Assembly: GCA_017163975.1 (NCBI GenBank)
Contig: JAFFSR010000249.1
Coordinates: forward strand, 3,781,001-3,845,000
Length of the DNA stretch: 64,000 nucleotides
Direction of reading: 5' to 3'
Source of the DNA: Anastatus disparis
Taxonomy: Eukaryota > Arthropoda > Insecta > Hymenoptera > Eupelmidae
Shown here: positions 42,034 to 53,989 of the stretch, piece after piece
Position numbering within the stretch: the stretch's first letter is position 1
Layout of the letters: each line of letters begins with the position of its first letter
Translations under genes and position numbers: made by a program
Notes under the pieces: generated by a model
Databases searched by the model: none
The model's input: only the letters and a program-made list of their open reading frames with translations
What the model was told of the DNA's origin: nothing

Positions 42034-42929
42034 CAGTAAAATTAAATTTGTAGATAACAAAATTTTATTATACAGTGAATCTTTCGATTACAAACACCTG
42101 TAAAGTAAAATAATTTTTCAGTCGTAGTTTAATTAAAAAGAAAATCAGTGTGACTAGATTGGACGGAGAACTTGCGCTTGTGCAGTGGTAGTTCTGCGTT
42201 CATCGGGCAACAGAGCAGTGCGAGCTTCAAAAGGAACAAGACAGAAATACATAGGAAAAGCAAACAAAGCAATATTTTCTTTGATGAAAAAGAATTGATT
42301 TTATCGCTTTGTTTTCAAGAAAACCTTGAAAAACTTAAAATATAGAGGTTAGAGTAAACAATTTGGTTTTTCAAGGTTTTTTTGAGAACGAAGCAATAAA
42401 ATCAATTCTTTCTTATCAATAAAAATATTGTTTTTTCGATAAAAGAAGTTATTAGTTTTTACAAAAAATTAATACTTCGATTAGAAATGGACGGAGAAAC
42501 GTAACTTCCTTTTAAGAAGTAGTTTTTTATTCAATAACATATTAAAATTTTCATTACGGTAAATAGCATTTTTCTCCAGAAAAATTAATTAACATGAAAT
42601 TCTTATGATATAAAAATATGATAAATATTAAAAAATTAATACCACTAGTAAAATTTTTAAAAACCATTAAATAACTAATAGTATACTTCAATACTAGTGC
42701 GTGGAGATGATTTTTTCCTCGTCCGGTGGTTAGCACCCGAGCGAAGCGAGGGTGTAAAGGTCACACGAGGAAGAAATCACTTTATCGCACAAGTATCGAA
42801 CTGTATTTTTTAACACGACGTGTAAGAAGCTCAATTTTCACGCGTGTCATTTTGTGAATCGTGTACGCATGAAGTGTCAAAAAATTCTTATTATTACTGT
42901 AAAATCACAATTTTTTCGAAAAACAAATA
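42034..42929. other. Diverged MITE fragment and a dispersed GC-richer motif
   Basis: 42240-42520 matches the arms of the GAGGAGGTC MITE family (GCAATATTTTCTTTGATGAA, TTTTCAAGGTTTTTTTGAG) but lacks clean ends. 42690-42890 carries 'CCCGAGCGAAGCGAGGGTG' and 'TTTTTTAACACGACGTGTAAG', also seen near 30270 and 40380. No gene. Confidence 0.5.
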
Positions 42930-43770
42930 TATCTAAAATAAACTATAAATCGTCAAGTACTCCTGTGTTCAATTAATTCTTTTTAATAATATAAAATTGA
43001 TGAAAATATCATCTCACTATCTTTTTATTTTCAAATATAATAAAATTTTTTCTAATATTATATGTTATTTTTCGTTTTTAGTCATTATTTAAACTGATAA
43101 ATACTATTTTATCTTTATTATTACTTTAAAAAAAGTATATTTTAGGCGAGTTTAGGTATAGCATTCTTTATAACATTGTTCCTAAATATTTTATTTTACT
43201 ACATACATCATATTTTTTTTAATTTCAGCTCTCAAAAGTACTGAAATGAATTGAGTAATCGTCATTAAGTTTATACTTTTAATTTGATTTATTTATAGTT
43301 TTTGCTTAAGAGGAGGTCACATATTTCTGTCCTTTTCTAATAAAAAGATTGAGTTTTTTACACGAACTAACAACTTTAGCAAAAAATGAAGAGAAAGCCG
43401 CATCTCGTAATAAAAAAAGCAATATTTTCTTTGATAAGAAAGAATTAATTTTATTGCTTCGTTTTCAAGAAAACCTTGAAAAACTTAAATCATAGAGGTT
43501 AGGGTGGACAATTTGGTTTTTCAAGGTTTTCTTGAAAACGAAGCAATAAAATTAATTCTTTCTTATCAAAGAAAATATTGCTTTTTTTATTACGAGATGC
43601 GGCTTTCTCTTCATTTTTTGCTAAAGTTGTTAGTTCGTGTAAAAAACTCAATTTTTTGATTAGAAAAGGACAGAGATACGTGACCTCCTCTTAAGAAAGT
43701 TTTGAAATCAATCAATCAATTGTCGAATACTTCTGTATTAAATTCATTCTTTTTAATAATATACTAGCCT
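42930..43770. repeat. Tandem unit 'ATTTTAGGCGAGTTTAGG', copy 1 (carrying a MITE)
   Basis: Unit landmarks: 'CTTTTTAATAATATAAAATT', 'ATTTTAGGCGAGTTTAGGTA', 'CAGCTCTCAAAAGTACTGAA', 'TAGTTTTTGCTTAAG', 'GAAATCAATCAATCAATTGTCG'. Copies recur at 47720-48505 and 48505-48790. Here a MITE sits in the GCTTAAG site (43306-43693). Confidence 0.8.
43306..43693. mobile_element. Foldback MITE, TTAA-flanked, GAGGAGGTC family (copy 3)
   Basis: 388 bp, TTAAGAGGAGGTCAC ... GTGACCTCCTCTTAA, arms nearly perfect. The sister unit near 48480 reads 'TTTTTGCTTAAGAACATTC' without the MITE: an empty site with a single TTAA. Confidence 0.88.
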
Positions 43771-44169
43771 ACAATACCTCGCTCTTAACGTCACTCAGAG
43801 CGGAGCTTCATACAATTAGAATTTGCAATGTAAAATGATGGTAAATATAAATTTTCAGAATTCAACTTTAAAGATTACAATCTACGGATACTTAGACATT
43901 TTACCAATGGATTTTTATATCTAAAAAGTTGAATTGTAAGGTGGAGTGTACGTTCGGTTCGAACGTCTGTCTTTATCTTTTCGGGTAAGTTTCGTATCGA
44001 AAAATATAGAAAATTTTAAAGGACCATATAAATTTCAGAAATACCTTTAAAAAGTTAAAGTTTTAGAGTCCAATCATAAAGAATTACTTTGAAAATTAGA
44101 ACTTAAAGATATTAGGGCTGTTATGTGTTGATACGAATAAGTAATAATTATATATTCAATTCATAGTCG
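43771..44169. other. AT-rich DNA, no feature
   Basis: Nothing recognised. Confidence 0.4.
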
Positions 44170-44395
44170 TGTCTTGAGCATTAAGTATGACTTAAAACTC
44201 AAGTATCGTTACTTGAGTAACAGCTGTTACTTTAAATGAGTGTTACATCTTTACCGACAAGTCTTATCTGTGTGATTTTGTTTCATAACTAACTGTGATA
44301 ACCTCTTAATGTAGCACTCAATTGAAGTAACAGCTGATACTCAAGTAAAGATAGTTAAGTTTTAAGTCATACTTAAGTGTCAGCTGTATACCGAC
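44170..44395. repeat. Hairpin-forming inverted repeat
   Basis: 'AAGTATGACTTAAAACTCAA' and 'TTACTTGAGTAACAGCTGTT' on the left are mirrored by 'GAAGTAACAGCTGATACTCA' and 'TTAAGTTTTAAGTCATACTT' on the right, arms about 65 bp, loop about 100 bp. Probably a MITE; ends not resolved. Confidence 0.6.
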
Positions 44396-44429
44396 ACAGT
44401 TACCTGTTTTACCGAATCTATTTAAAATT

Positions 44430-44780
44430 TATTTTTTATAAAAACTAATAGCTTCAGGCAGAAATAAAGAGATGGTTTCGATTCGTGTAATAGAAAGCAA
44501 TATTCTCTCTGATAAGAATCATTTAATTCCACCGCTTTATTTTCAAGAAAAGTTGGAATAACTTGAAAATCCTATTATTTGACACTAATTTCTAATTTTT
44601 TAAGTTATTCCAACTTTTCTTAAAAACGAAGCAATAAAATTAATTCATACTAATCAAAGAAAATATTACATTTTATTAAACACATCGAAACCATCTCTTT
44701 ATTTTTGCCTCTTGTTGCTAATTTTGGGAAAAAAGTCAATTTTTTAATTAGAAAAGGACAGAGATACAGCGGACTCTTAA
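44430..44780. mobile_element. Diverged MITE of the GAGGAGGTC family
   Basis: A palindrome with arms 'AGAGATGGTTTCGATTCGTG' and 'GAAAAGTTGGAATAACTTGA', ending 'GAGATACAGCGGACTCTTAA'. The central region is the same foldback layout as copies 1-3, with many substitutions. Confidence 0.6.
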
Positions 44781-45837
44781 TACTTAAAACACGACTATGA
44801 TTTTGGGCCTTAGTGTATACAGGTATAGAATTGATGCACGTTATAAATTAATTTCTCATTATTTAGTGTGCAACTGACTTAAGATTTTAAGGGAACACTT
44901 AGATACATTTTGAACCTATTTGAAGAAATTATATATTTAGATGCTTATAATACTATTCGTTTCATTTTTGTATTTAATTCTAAGTATTCGCAATTACGCG
45001 TAAAGTAAAACATGTTAAAACGATCGCATACATCAAGTTTGGAGGAAGTTGAGACGAAAAAATTAAAAATGTCAATTACAACTTATCAAGAAATAAAAAA
45101 GATGATATCAAAGTAAGTTTAAAAGAAAGTTTAAGAAAGTAAGTTTAAGTTTAAGAAAAATTGATACAATGTTTTAAAAAATTAAAATCAAATGAGAGTT
45201 GTAAAAATAAATTAGAATAACGTTTCACATTAAAACTTAAACGAGTTTATTTATTTATGTTTACTTATATTGAACTTACAATATACCAATTTTGTAGTAT
45301 TACCGTGAAGGCACGTGTAGTGAACAAAAGCAGGATAATCAATTCAAATCAGGAATATATCATATATGTATGCACACAAATAAACCATAAATTTAACAGA
45401 TTATTATGATTATACAGTTACGAAACTTATGTGTTTAAAGTAACTTTCAGAATTTTATTAACATATTGTATAATCAATAACAAGGAATAAAAAGCTAGTA
45501 TAAACGTCTAAGACACAGTCTGTTTAAAATAATTTTAAAAGCCTTATGAGTTCTAAATAAACAGACTTGGACAAAACGTGGCACTTATAACTAAGTTTTG
45601 TAAGAATATGCTCTTGAGTATGCATACACGTCACAGAACATTAAAAGCACATTCAACAAAAAAATCAATTATGATTCAATAAATATTATTATTGTTGAAA
45701 CAAAAAGACGAAGTCACCCTTTTCAACGTAATCGTCAACAACATCATCATAAACACAACGGTCACCGTCATCGTTAAAACTTTCTTATTATTATAGAAAT
45801 AATTAACTTAATTCTAAATAGTGATATCATCAACAAT
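44781..45837. other. Non-coding DNA with one exon-like frame
   Basis: 45012-45113 opens with an ATG and reads LKRSHTSSLEEVETKKLKMS, then ITTYQEIKKMIS before a GTAAGT donor. The basic 'KKLK' and clean donor make it exon-like (possibly the first exon of a transposon gene), but there is no partner exon. The rest is AT-rich. Confidence 0.3.
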
Positions 45838-45939
45838 ATGTGTGTATGCGTATATCAATGTTCGTGTACGAGCGTGTGCTATTATCTGTCAAGGAGTGTG
45901 ACTATGTATAATCGGGTGTTATCGCATGTGAAACACGTA

Positions 45940-46155
45940 CACACACGTATACACACGTACACACATGTACAAACACGTCCGGACACATACAAACAAGGAC
46001 ACACACGTACGCCCGCGTAGAAACACGTACACTCACGTACAAACACGTACGCAAAACGTACAAACACATACAAACACGTACACACACGTACAATCACGTA
46101 CAAACACTTACAATCAGGTACAATCACGTACGAACACTTACAAACACGTACGAAC
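45940..46155. repeat. Decamer minisatellite ACACGTACAA, left part
   Basis: About 20 degenerate copies of ACACGTACAA / ACACGTACAC. It resumes at 47259 after the foldback element, so one array was split by the insertion. Open frames in it merely spell the repeat (HTYTHVQT on one strand). Confidence 0.85.
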
Positions 46156-47258
46156 ACTGAAAAAAATCTTGTGGTAACCACATGACATACTATATGGTTT
46201 TCACATGGTTACCACATGATTACCACATGTTTACCACATGGTTACCACATATTATTTTGACGGGGTGATCATGTGGTAACCATGTGGTAACCATGTGGTG
46301 ACCATGTGAAAACCATGTGAGTAAGAAAAAAATAGTTAAAAAAAATATGAAAAATTTATTATTTCACGTAATAAATACTCACCTGCTGTCAAAATCAGCA
46401 AACTAAAGAAAATTTTTATGAAAATATAAATATTATTGATTATTATATAATTAAATTTAATATAAATATTTTTATATAATTAAATTTATTTGCGTTTTTC
46501 ATTGCAACCACAAAAACATCTCTGTTCATTAAATAGAAGAACGTGAGAAAGCAGGCCGAATGATCGTCGTTTTAGACAAAATTAAACTGTTTATAAGCCC
46601 TAAAGTCTTTTATTCTTTTCGTGCGCATTCGCTTGCTATAAGAAAGTCAATACATAAAAAGAGTGGTAGCCCCCTAGTGGTTAGTTATTGAATATGAATA
46701 TACACATGTATATAATAGTACTGGTGATTAATCGTTAGGGGGATGCTCCGCTTTCTACCTATTGACTTTCTTATGGCAAGCGAACGCGCACGAAAAGAAT
46801 AAAAGACTTTAGAGTTTATAAACAGTTTAATTTTGTCTAAAACGACGATCATTCGACCTGCTTTCTCACGTTCTATTCTATTCAATGAACAGAGATGTTT
46901 TTGTGGTTGCAATGAAAAACGCAAATAAATTTAATTATATAAAAATATTTATATTAAATTTAATTATATAATAATCAATAATATTTATATTTTCATAAAA
47001 ATTTTCTTTAGTTTGCTGATTTTGACAGCAGGTGAGTATTTATTACGTAAAATAATAAATTTTGCATATTTTTTTTAACTATTTTTTTCTTACTCACATG
47101 GTTTTCACATGGTCACCACATGGTTACTACATGGTTACCACATGATCACCCCGTCAAAATAATATGTGGTAACCATGTGGTAAACATGTGGTAATCATGT
47201 GGTAACCATGTGAAAACCATATAGTATGTCATGTGGTTACCACAAGATTTTTTTCAGT
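46156..47258. mobile_element. 1.1 kb foldback element built on TGGTAACCATG repeats
   Basis: Left end ACTGAAAAAAATCTTGTGG, right end CCACAAGATTTTTTTCAGT. Arms of about 520 bp are near-perfect inverted copies ('GCAGGTGAGTATTTATTACG' and 'GTTTGCTGATTTTGACAGCA', inverted on the other side). The first ~170 bp of each arm is a run of ACCATGTGGTA blocks, themselves palindromic. The loop (about 46670-46740) is short. Minisatellite continues on both sides, so the boundaries are clear. Non-coding; a MITE or foldback mobilised in trans. Confidence 0.88.
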
Positions 47259-47345
47259 AGGGGTACGATCACGTACAATCACGTCCAAACACGTATACAC
47301 ACGTACAAACACTTGCACACGCGTACACTCACGTAGACACACGTA
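47259..47345. repeat. Decamer minisatellite ACACGTACAA, right part
   Basis: 'GGTACGATCACGTACAATCACG' pattern (quoted in part) continuing the array at 45940. Confidence 0.8.
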
Positions 47346-47543
47346 AAAAAACCATAATATATAAATATATCCACAGGAGACAATAGCTAACATTTCAAAA
47401 TTTTCTCTACAGTCATAAAAACGTCACAACTACGTCATAAATGGAAAAAAATTCTAATTTTCAAAATTTGAAACGCCTAAGAACGGTTAAAATAACGTTA
47501 TGACGCGTTTTATATATGCAATTGGATTCCCGTTGAAAACATA

Positions 47544-47606
<63 letters not shown>

Positions 47607-47719
47607 TCTGATTTTTATATAAAAATATGTTATATTACAAGTTTATGTGAAGAATAAATATATTATAAGCAGATTTTTTCTTTTAGACCTAAAGCATTTT
47701 AACATAATAGTATAGAAGT
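47346..47719. other. AT-rich DNA with a TA microsatellite (47547-47603)
   Basis: About 28 TA dinucleotides; otherwise nothing recognised. Confidence 0.6.
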
Positions 47720-48790
47720 ATATACAATTCATAAAAGAATCATTCTTACTATCTTTTTATTCTACTATTTGATCTTCATTATTACTTTTAGAAAAGTATA
47801 TTTTAGGCGAGTTTAGGTATAACATTCTTTAGAACATTGTTTCTAAACATTTTATTTAACTACATACATATTTTTGTTTAAATTCAGCTCTTAAGGTGGC
47901 TCCAGCAATTTTTGATAAAAAATAGGATGTTTAGTAAAAAAATACTATGAAAAGTAGAAGTCATTACGATTCCAAAGCAATTTTGAAAATATAAGGTCAA
48001 TATCCAAATTTGAGAGAAAAAAATGATTGAAATTTAGAAATTTAACACGTGCTATTACGTCAAAAATAGCAATTATGCTTATATCTCATTAATAAAATTA
48101 TATTTTTTTATGAACCAAACATGAAATTGTAGATTTTTTTATTACAAATTTAAATAAATTAAGAATACGCCATGTCATCAGTGAAATAAAAAAGATATTT
48201 GAAAAATTGATGAAAATTGATATGATTACAACGCTATCGAGAGTGAATTGCCAATATTTGTTGTCAACTAATAAAATTTAATACAAATTATAAATATAGG
48301 AATCGATTAAAAACTTTTTTTTTAGTTTAACTAAAAGAAAAAAATGTATTTTGTCTTTTTTGTCGGGGCCCCAGCTTGATACGGCACCAAACGCTGGAGC
48401 CACCTTAAAAGTACTGAAATGGATTGAGTAATCATCATCAAGTTTATACTTTTTATTTGATTTATCTTTAGTTTTTGCTTAAGAACATTCTGAAATCAAT
48501 CAATCAATCGTCGAGTACTTCTGTATTCATTATTCTTTTTAATAATATAAAATTCATAAAAATATCATTTACTATCTTTTTATTTTCGAATGTAATAAAA
48601 TTTCTATTAAATATTATATCTCTGTAATTGTTTATTTTTAGTCATTATTCAAACTGATGAATATTATTTTATCTTTATTATTACTTTTAAAAAAGTATAT
48701 TTTAGGCGAGTTCAGGTATTGAATAGTATAGTATTCTTTAGAACATTGTTTCTAAATATTTTATTTAATTACATACGATTTCTGAAACGT
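47720..48790. repeat. Tandem unit 'ATTTTAGGCGAGTTTAGG', copies 2 and 3
   Basis: Two more units in tandem (about 47720-48505, including a 518-bp insertion, and 48505-48790, truncated). Sequence order matches 42930-43770. Confidence 0.8.
47891..48408. mobile_element. TTAA-flanked element with GGTGGCTCCAGC ends
   Basis: TTAAGGTGGCTCCAGC at 47891 mirrored by GCTGGAGCCACCTTAA at 48393-48408: a 16-bp perfect inverted end including TTAA. 518 bp, non-coding. The sister unit at 43230 reads 'CAGCTCTCAAAAGTACTG', the empty site of 'CAGCTCTTAA-[element]-TTAAAAGTACTG'. Confidence 0.85.
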
Positions 48791-49343
48791 TAAACTACAA
48801 CGTTTCAGAAATTTTGTATTAATATGCTACGGGTAAAGATTAAAACTGGATAATTATGTTTCTAAAAACATGGCAGAAGGGCCATTAGCTTCTAACAACT
48901 TATATTTGAGAATCGGCTGCCATCAGCTTCAAAACTATATATGCCTTTTTAAAATTTAAGGAAAGATACCCATTTTAATAGTATAACTTCCAATAAAACT
49001 ATGCATTCTCTATCTCATTACACTATCTTTTTATTTTCAAATGCTGTATAATATATTAAATTTTATTATAATCTAAAAAATAACTTGCCAGGCCCGTGGA
49101 TTAATATTTTGTTGGTGATATGCTCAATGTATGTGAGTGCTGGTTTATAATTGAATTGTTAGCTAATTCAAGTGTGTTACATAATAATTAAAAATATGAA
49201 TTCATAACCAATTGTGTACGTATACAATTTTTACCTGTCATAATATGTTGTCTATATAAAAGAGTGAAGAAATTTGATCTTGTATAATATGGTTTTCTCA
49301 TTTTTTATGCTCTAATTTTTTTAAATATTAGGATAAATACCAT
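48791..49343. other. AT-rich DNA, no feature
   Basis: No stable frame; nothing recognised. Confidence 0.4.
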
Positions 49344-49976
49344 CAAGGAGAGTGTTTCACCTTCAGGTCGCCGATTTTGCTCAAATGTTGGGAAAACTTT
49401 CTAGATGTTAAAACATAAATAAAGCCAAAATTTTAGATCCCAATGCTTCATATTTCCCTAGTTGCAGGCAATGAAAAAAAGTCAATACAAAGTTATTAGA
49501 TTTTCAAACGTTTATTGTTCTTTAGTATTTATAGCTAGAAGCTCAAATCCTTTCGAAATATCACTTACAGGATATCAAAATCTTATTTTTTCCTCAAGCT
49601 ATACCGTAATAAAGATTGGACCGAATTTCAACCTCTATTTTGAAACAATATTTGAAAAGGAACATTTAGGTTCAATCTTTATTACGCTATAACTTGAGAA
49701 AAAAATAAGATTTTGATATCCTGTAAGTGATGTTCCGAAAGGATTTGAGCTCAGCTTTCATTTAGAAAAAGTTTCAAGCTTCTAGCTATCAATGCTGGAG
49801 AACTATAAACGTTAGAAAATCTAGTAACTTTTTTAGTGATTTACTTTCATTGCCTGTAACTAGGAAAATATGAAGCATTGGGGTCTAAAATATTGGCTTT
49901 ATTCATAATACAACATCTAAAAACGATTCCCAAAATTTGAGCGAAATGAGCGACCCGAAAAGAAACACTCTCCTTG
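49344..49976. mobile_element. Foldback element, CAAGGAGAGTGT family (complete copy)
   Basis: Begins CAAGGAGAGTGTTTC and ends GAAACACTCTCCTTG, 633 bp, palindromic throughout ('AATGCTTCATATTTCC', 'ATATCACTTACAGGATATCA' and 'AATAAAGATTGGACC' recur inverted). The loop is near 49645. A partial relative lies at 30700-31196, and a bare end 'CAAGGAGAGTGCATTG' at about 50081. Confidence 0.82.
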
Positions 49977-50350
49977 TAAGTTGTATATAGCATAGCTCAA
50001 ACATTATGAATTCATCCTTATTAATTATTATGTAATGGTTAACACGATCTACTAATTTTTGTACTACTCACAAGGAGAGTGCATTGCATTTAGATCTTGG
50101 ATTTTTCTCATAGAGAAAGCATTGTATCGATAAAAATAATCTTTTTCTATTTTTTCATTAATTTGTACATATTTGGACTCAGGGAGTCGAAAAAAGTGGT
50201 TTCCAGAAAATTTCTGTGTGTGTGCGTGCGTGCGATTGCCTAAATAAAATAAATTTGTAAAAACTGATTTTCTTAGCTTTGTTTCAATTTTAGAGCATTC
50301 TAAAATTCTTGAAAAAAATGTTTATATTTATTTAGCCAATAAAATCTTAA

Positions 50351-51629
50351 TAATATTAAAAATAAAAAAAAAACTTTTTAATGTACTACGTTTTTATAAT
50401 GAACCAAAAAGTATAAAATAATGTGTAATAAAATGAATAATGATTTGAAATAAAAAAACGTGGGGCGCATGTTTATTATTATGTATTGTATGCGCCCCAC
50501 GTTTTTTTATTTCAAATCATTATTCATTTTATTACACATTATTTTATACTTTTTGGTTCATTATAAAAACGTAGTACATTAAAAAAGTTTTTTTTTTATT
50601 TTTAATATTATTTTATATTTTTAGTTCAATTAAAAAACGTGGTAGATTGAAAATTTTTTTTTTATTTAGATATTATCTTATACCTTTTGGTATTATTATT
50701 ATTATTAATATTATTTATCGTGTTGTCCAACAGTGCATATTATATAGCATATATATTGTTATCAAGGGACTAAAACGTGTTTCATCTATTTTTTTAGAGA
50801 ACACGTAATCGCATGCTGAGTTTCCCGCCATTTTGACGATAATGACGCTATTAGAAATTCAACCAAAATTTATTGTTTTATGCATTGATAGACCATAAAA
50901 TGAATAAAATACAGTCTCAAATTTTATATGTACAATACAAAATGCTGTAATTTATGTCTAATTGCAATATGAGAAGTTAAAGAATTTTAAAAATTTTCGA
51001 AGATGGTTAGACACTAATGTTAAAAGTATATCTATATATAAAATCTTCAAAATTTCAATTTTTCCAATATCTCCGTATATAATTGTATTAATATATTTTT
51101 CGGTGGGAATATATATTTAATTATATTATCCAACAATGCATGCAAAAATATAATATTGAATATATTAATATATTAATATATTTGATATATTAATATATTA
51201 ATATATTTGATATATTAATATATTAATATATTACTATATTAATATATTACTATATTTGATATATTAATATATTAATATATTAATATATTAATAAATTAAT
51301 ATATTAATATATTAATATATTAATATATTAATATATTAATATATCAATATATTAATATATTAATATATTAATATATCAAAAGAAGATTTTTAAAATTTTC
51401 GAAGATGTTTAGACACTAATGTTAAAAGTGTATCTATATATAAAATCTTCAAATCTTCAATTTTGCCAACATCTCCGTATATGATTGAATATATTAATAT
51501 ATTGTTCGGTAGATATATATATTTTTTTTATAATATTGCATTGTCATCCAGTTCCGAGCTATATTTAAAATTTCAAGTCTCTAGCTCATCAGGAAGTTAG
51601 TTTACAATCGGTTGCAAAATTCGTACCGA

Positions 51630-51668
<39 letters not shown>

Positions 51669-51717
51669 CCAAAGCGAGTTAATAAAAAAAAAAAAAAAAA
51701 AAAAAAAAAAACGTAGT
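50351..51717 (+). mobile_element. Palindrome-bearing repeat (copy B)
   Basis: 1,367 bp: TAATATTAAAAATAAAA..., ~280-bp palindrome centred near 50480 (core ACGTGGGGCGCAT), ATATATTA array (51160-51380), 'GTACCGAACAGACAGACAGA' tetranucleotides, poly(A), end ACGTAGT. It interrupts the 165-bp-unit repeat; the uninterrupted sequence is at about 55131-55165 ('CCAATAAAATCTTAAAAACT'). Confidence 0.85.
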
Positions 51718-51800
51718 AAAAACTATTCGATGGATTCACTTCAAATTTTCCATACAATTTAATTTTTCGATCAACTGGTGCGGAAGCTATTGAGAATTGG

Positions 51801-52670
51801 TGTTGCATAGCACCATGCTAGTTCCACGAATTCACATCTTTTTCGTGGAATTTCAATAAACGGACGACTTGTTCGAGCGCGGCGTGTAAAGAGGTGGCAG
51901 CACATCGCGGTCATCATAGTCAAATTTCTCTATACTCAGGTCACCTCGCGCCCGACTTAACGAGTCAAGGCAAGTCATTAGTACAGTCAGTTCATAGCCA
52001 AGCGTGACCGAATATACACCTCATTGCACGCCACGCGTTACGAGTCTTTTCTTACAAATTCATTCGTGTCCTTTAACACATCATTACGACTGTAATAGAC
52101 GTTACGTTGATCTTACTCAGAATCAAAATCTATTGCATTGTTTCAAATTCAATTGCAACAAACGTTACGTTGATTTTTCCTTAAAATCAAAGTTTGTTTT
52201 ACAATCTGATTAAAAGCCGTGCGTGCACGCACACCGGAAATATATGCAATCGTTTACCGTATCTTGCGTTAATTTTAAGTGCGATAGTTCAGTGTTGTAA
52301 TTTTCAGTGAAAAAGGGTTTTTTCATGCTGAAAGGCTTCTTCCCTCTATATTCGTGTTAATAAAATTTATTTCCTAACCTTTCAACCTCTTACTTATTAA
52401 AGTTCAAAATTAATACAATTTCTTTCGTTTATAAATTAATCATTTTAGAGTCAGTGTAGTGAAAATTTGATTAAGTGCTGAAATTCAATTTGTGTAGTGA
52501 CATAATGAAATCAGTTAAATTCATTTCTTTTATATATATATATATATATATACATTTTTTTTTGTAAAATTATATAATTTAACATTGGTTTATTTTCGAA
52601 TTCTTTTTTTATTTTTTACTTTTAATTTTGTTTATTATTTCTCATTAATTTGGATGTAGTCGACGCTACA
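51801..52670. mobile_element. Probable solo LTR, 870 bp, 5-bp target duplication ATTGG
   Basis: TGTTGCATAGCACC ... TAGTCGACGCTACA flanked by ATTGG (51796-51800 and 52671-52675). The other copy of the host repeat reads 'GCTATTGAGAATTGGTTTTC' uninterrupted near 55230. TG...CA ends and a 5-bp duplication fit an LTR. AATAAA occurs near 52361, and a TA run near 52531-52551. It is AT-rich on the right and mixed on the left, with no coding sequence. An equally sized non-LTR insertion is not excluded. Orientation is undecided because both strands start TG. Confidence 0.72.
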
Positions 52671-53746
52671 ATTGGTTTTCTTAGCGTAATTTTAATTTTA
52701 TAGCCATTTCAGTAATTTAAAAAAAATTTCGATTTTTCATTTTTTTCGTATTTTACGTAAACTACTCAAAGAATTTGCTTGAAATTTTGTATGGGACTTA
52801 TTTTCGACTGCCGAAAGTAAAAAAACTTTTGAAAACTGATTTTCTTAGCGCACTTTTAATTTTAGAGCATTTTAAAAATTTTATAAAAATTTTTATTTTT
52901 CATTTTTTTTCTATTTTACGAAAACCATTCAATAGATTTGCTCCAAAATTTGCATGCGAGTGATTTGCTACTGTTTGAAGAAAACAAGCTTCGAAAAACC
53001 AATTTTCTCACTGCAGTTTTAATTTTAGAGCATTTTGAAAATTTTCAAAAAAATGTTTATTTTTCATTTTTCTATTTTGCGTAAACCATACTATAAATTT
53101 TCTCCAAAATTTTTATACAATCAATTTGCTATTGTCTGAAGAAAATAAACTTTCGAAAACTAATTTTCTTAGCGTGGTTACGATTTTAGAGAATTTTAAA
53201 GATTTAAAAAAAAATTTCGATTCTTTTCTTTTTTTATTTTTTTTATTTTACGTACAGTACTCGATGAATTTGTTCTAAATTTTGCAGGGAAATTATTTAC
53301 GACTGCCAACAGAAGGGAAGTTTTCAAAAATAAATTTTAATAATTAATTCGCTTAATACTTTAAAATTAAGCGTAATTTAGCCAATTAGATCTCGAAAAT
53401 TACTGGATGGATTAGCTTCAAATTTTGCATACTATCTATGTTTTTGTATAAGTAGACGGGAAGCTATTGAAAATTGGTATTAATAATGTAGTTTTTTTTA
53501 TAGAGCCATTTTAAGTAATAAAAAAAATTTCAGATTTTTCATTTATTTTGTATTTTACGTAAATTACTTGATGAATTTGCTTTGCGATTTGCAAGGGAAT
53601 TATTTGCAATTGCCAAAAAAAGGATAACTTTTGAAAACCGATTTCCTTAGCGTAGTTTTAATTTAAAAAAAATTTTTCCATTTCACGTAAAATTTTCGAT
53701 AGATTTGCTCTAAAATTTTTATACAAGTTATTTTTGTACGTGGATT

Positions 53747-53777
<31 letters not shown>

Positions 53778-53989
53778 CATATCTATTTTTACAGTGTGTG
53801 TACGTTTATGTTTTAAATAAAGCTATTCATCAAGTCCAGACTATTATTGAGTTTTATACAAATATTGAATACTATAACTGCAGACTACTGAGATTAAAAA
53901 TTACCAAAACAAGCATTATCTGTCTGAAGTATATTTATGGAGGCTGCCCAATACGATTGATTGATTGCTACTATCCCACATAGCATGAA

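Larger units (their letters stand above)
50095..53760. repeat. Dispersed repeat of ~165-bp units, copy 1 (twice interrupted)
   Basis: Starts 'TCTCATAGAGAAAGCATTGT', then a GT-rich stretch, then units with 'CTCGATGGATTTGCT', 'AAAATTTG', 'ATTTTCTTAGCGTAG', 'TTTTAATTTTAGAGCATTTT', 'TTTTTCTATTTTACGTAAA' spaced about 130-175 bp. It is interrupted at 50351-51717 and 51801-52670. Unit variants follow the same order as in copy 2 (54650-56430), so the two are homologous element copies, not independently grown arrays. A TA run lies at 53751-53777. Confidence 0.8.

Noticed and set aside
45838..46181. Open frames on both strands over the ACACGTACAA array.
   Set aside because: They only spell the repeat (Thr/His/Tyr or Cys/Val) and follow no splice or promoter signal.
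25559..51717. A 26-kb transposon with 1.4-kb inverted terminal repeats.
   Set aside because: Each of the two inverted repeats has its own clean empty site (satellite unit order on the left, the 55 kb repeat copy on the right) and further copies exist alone, so they are separate insertions.
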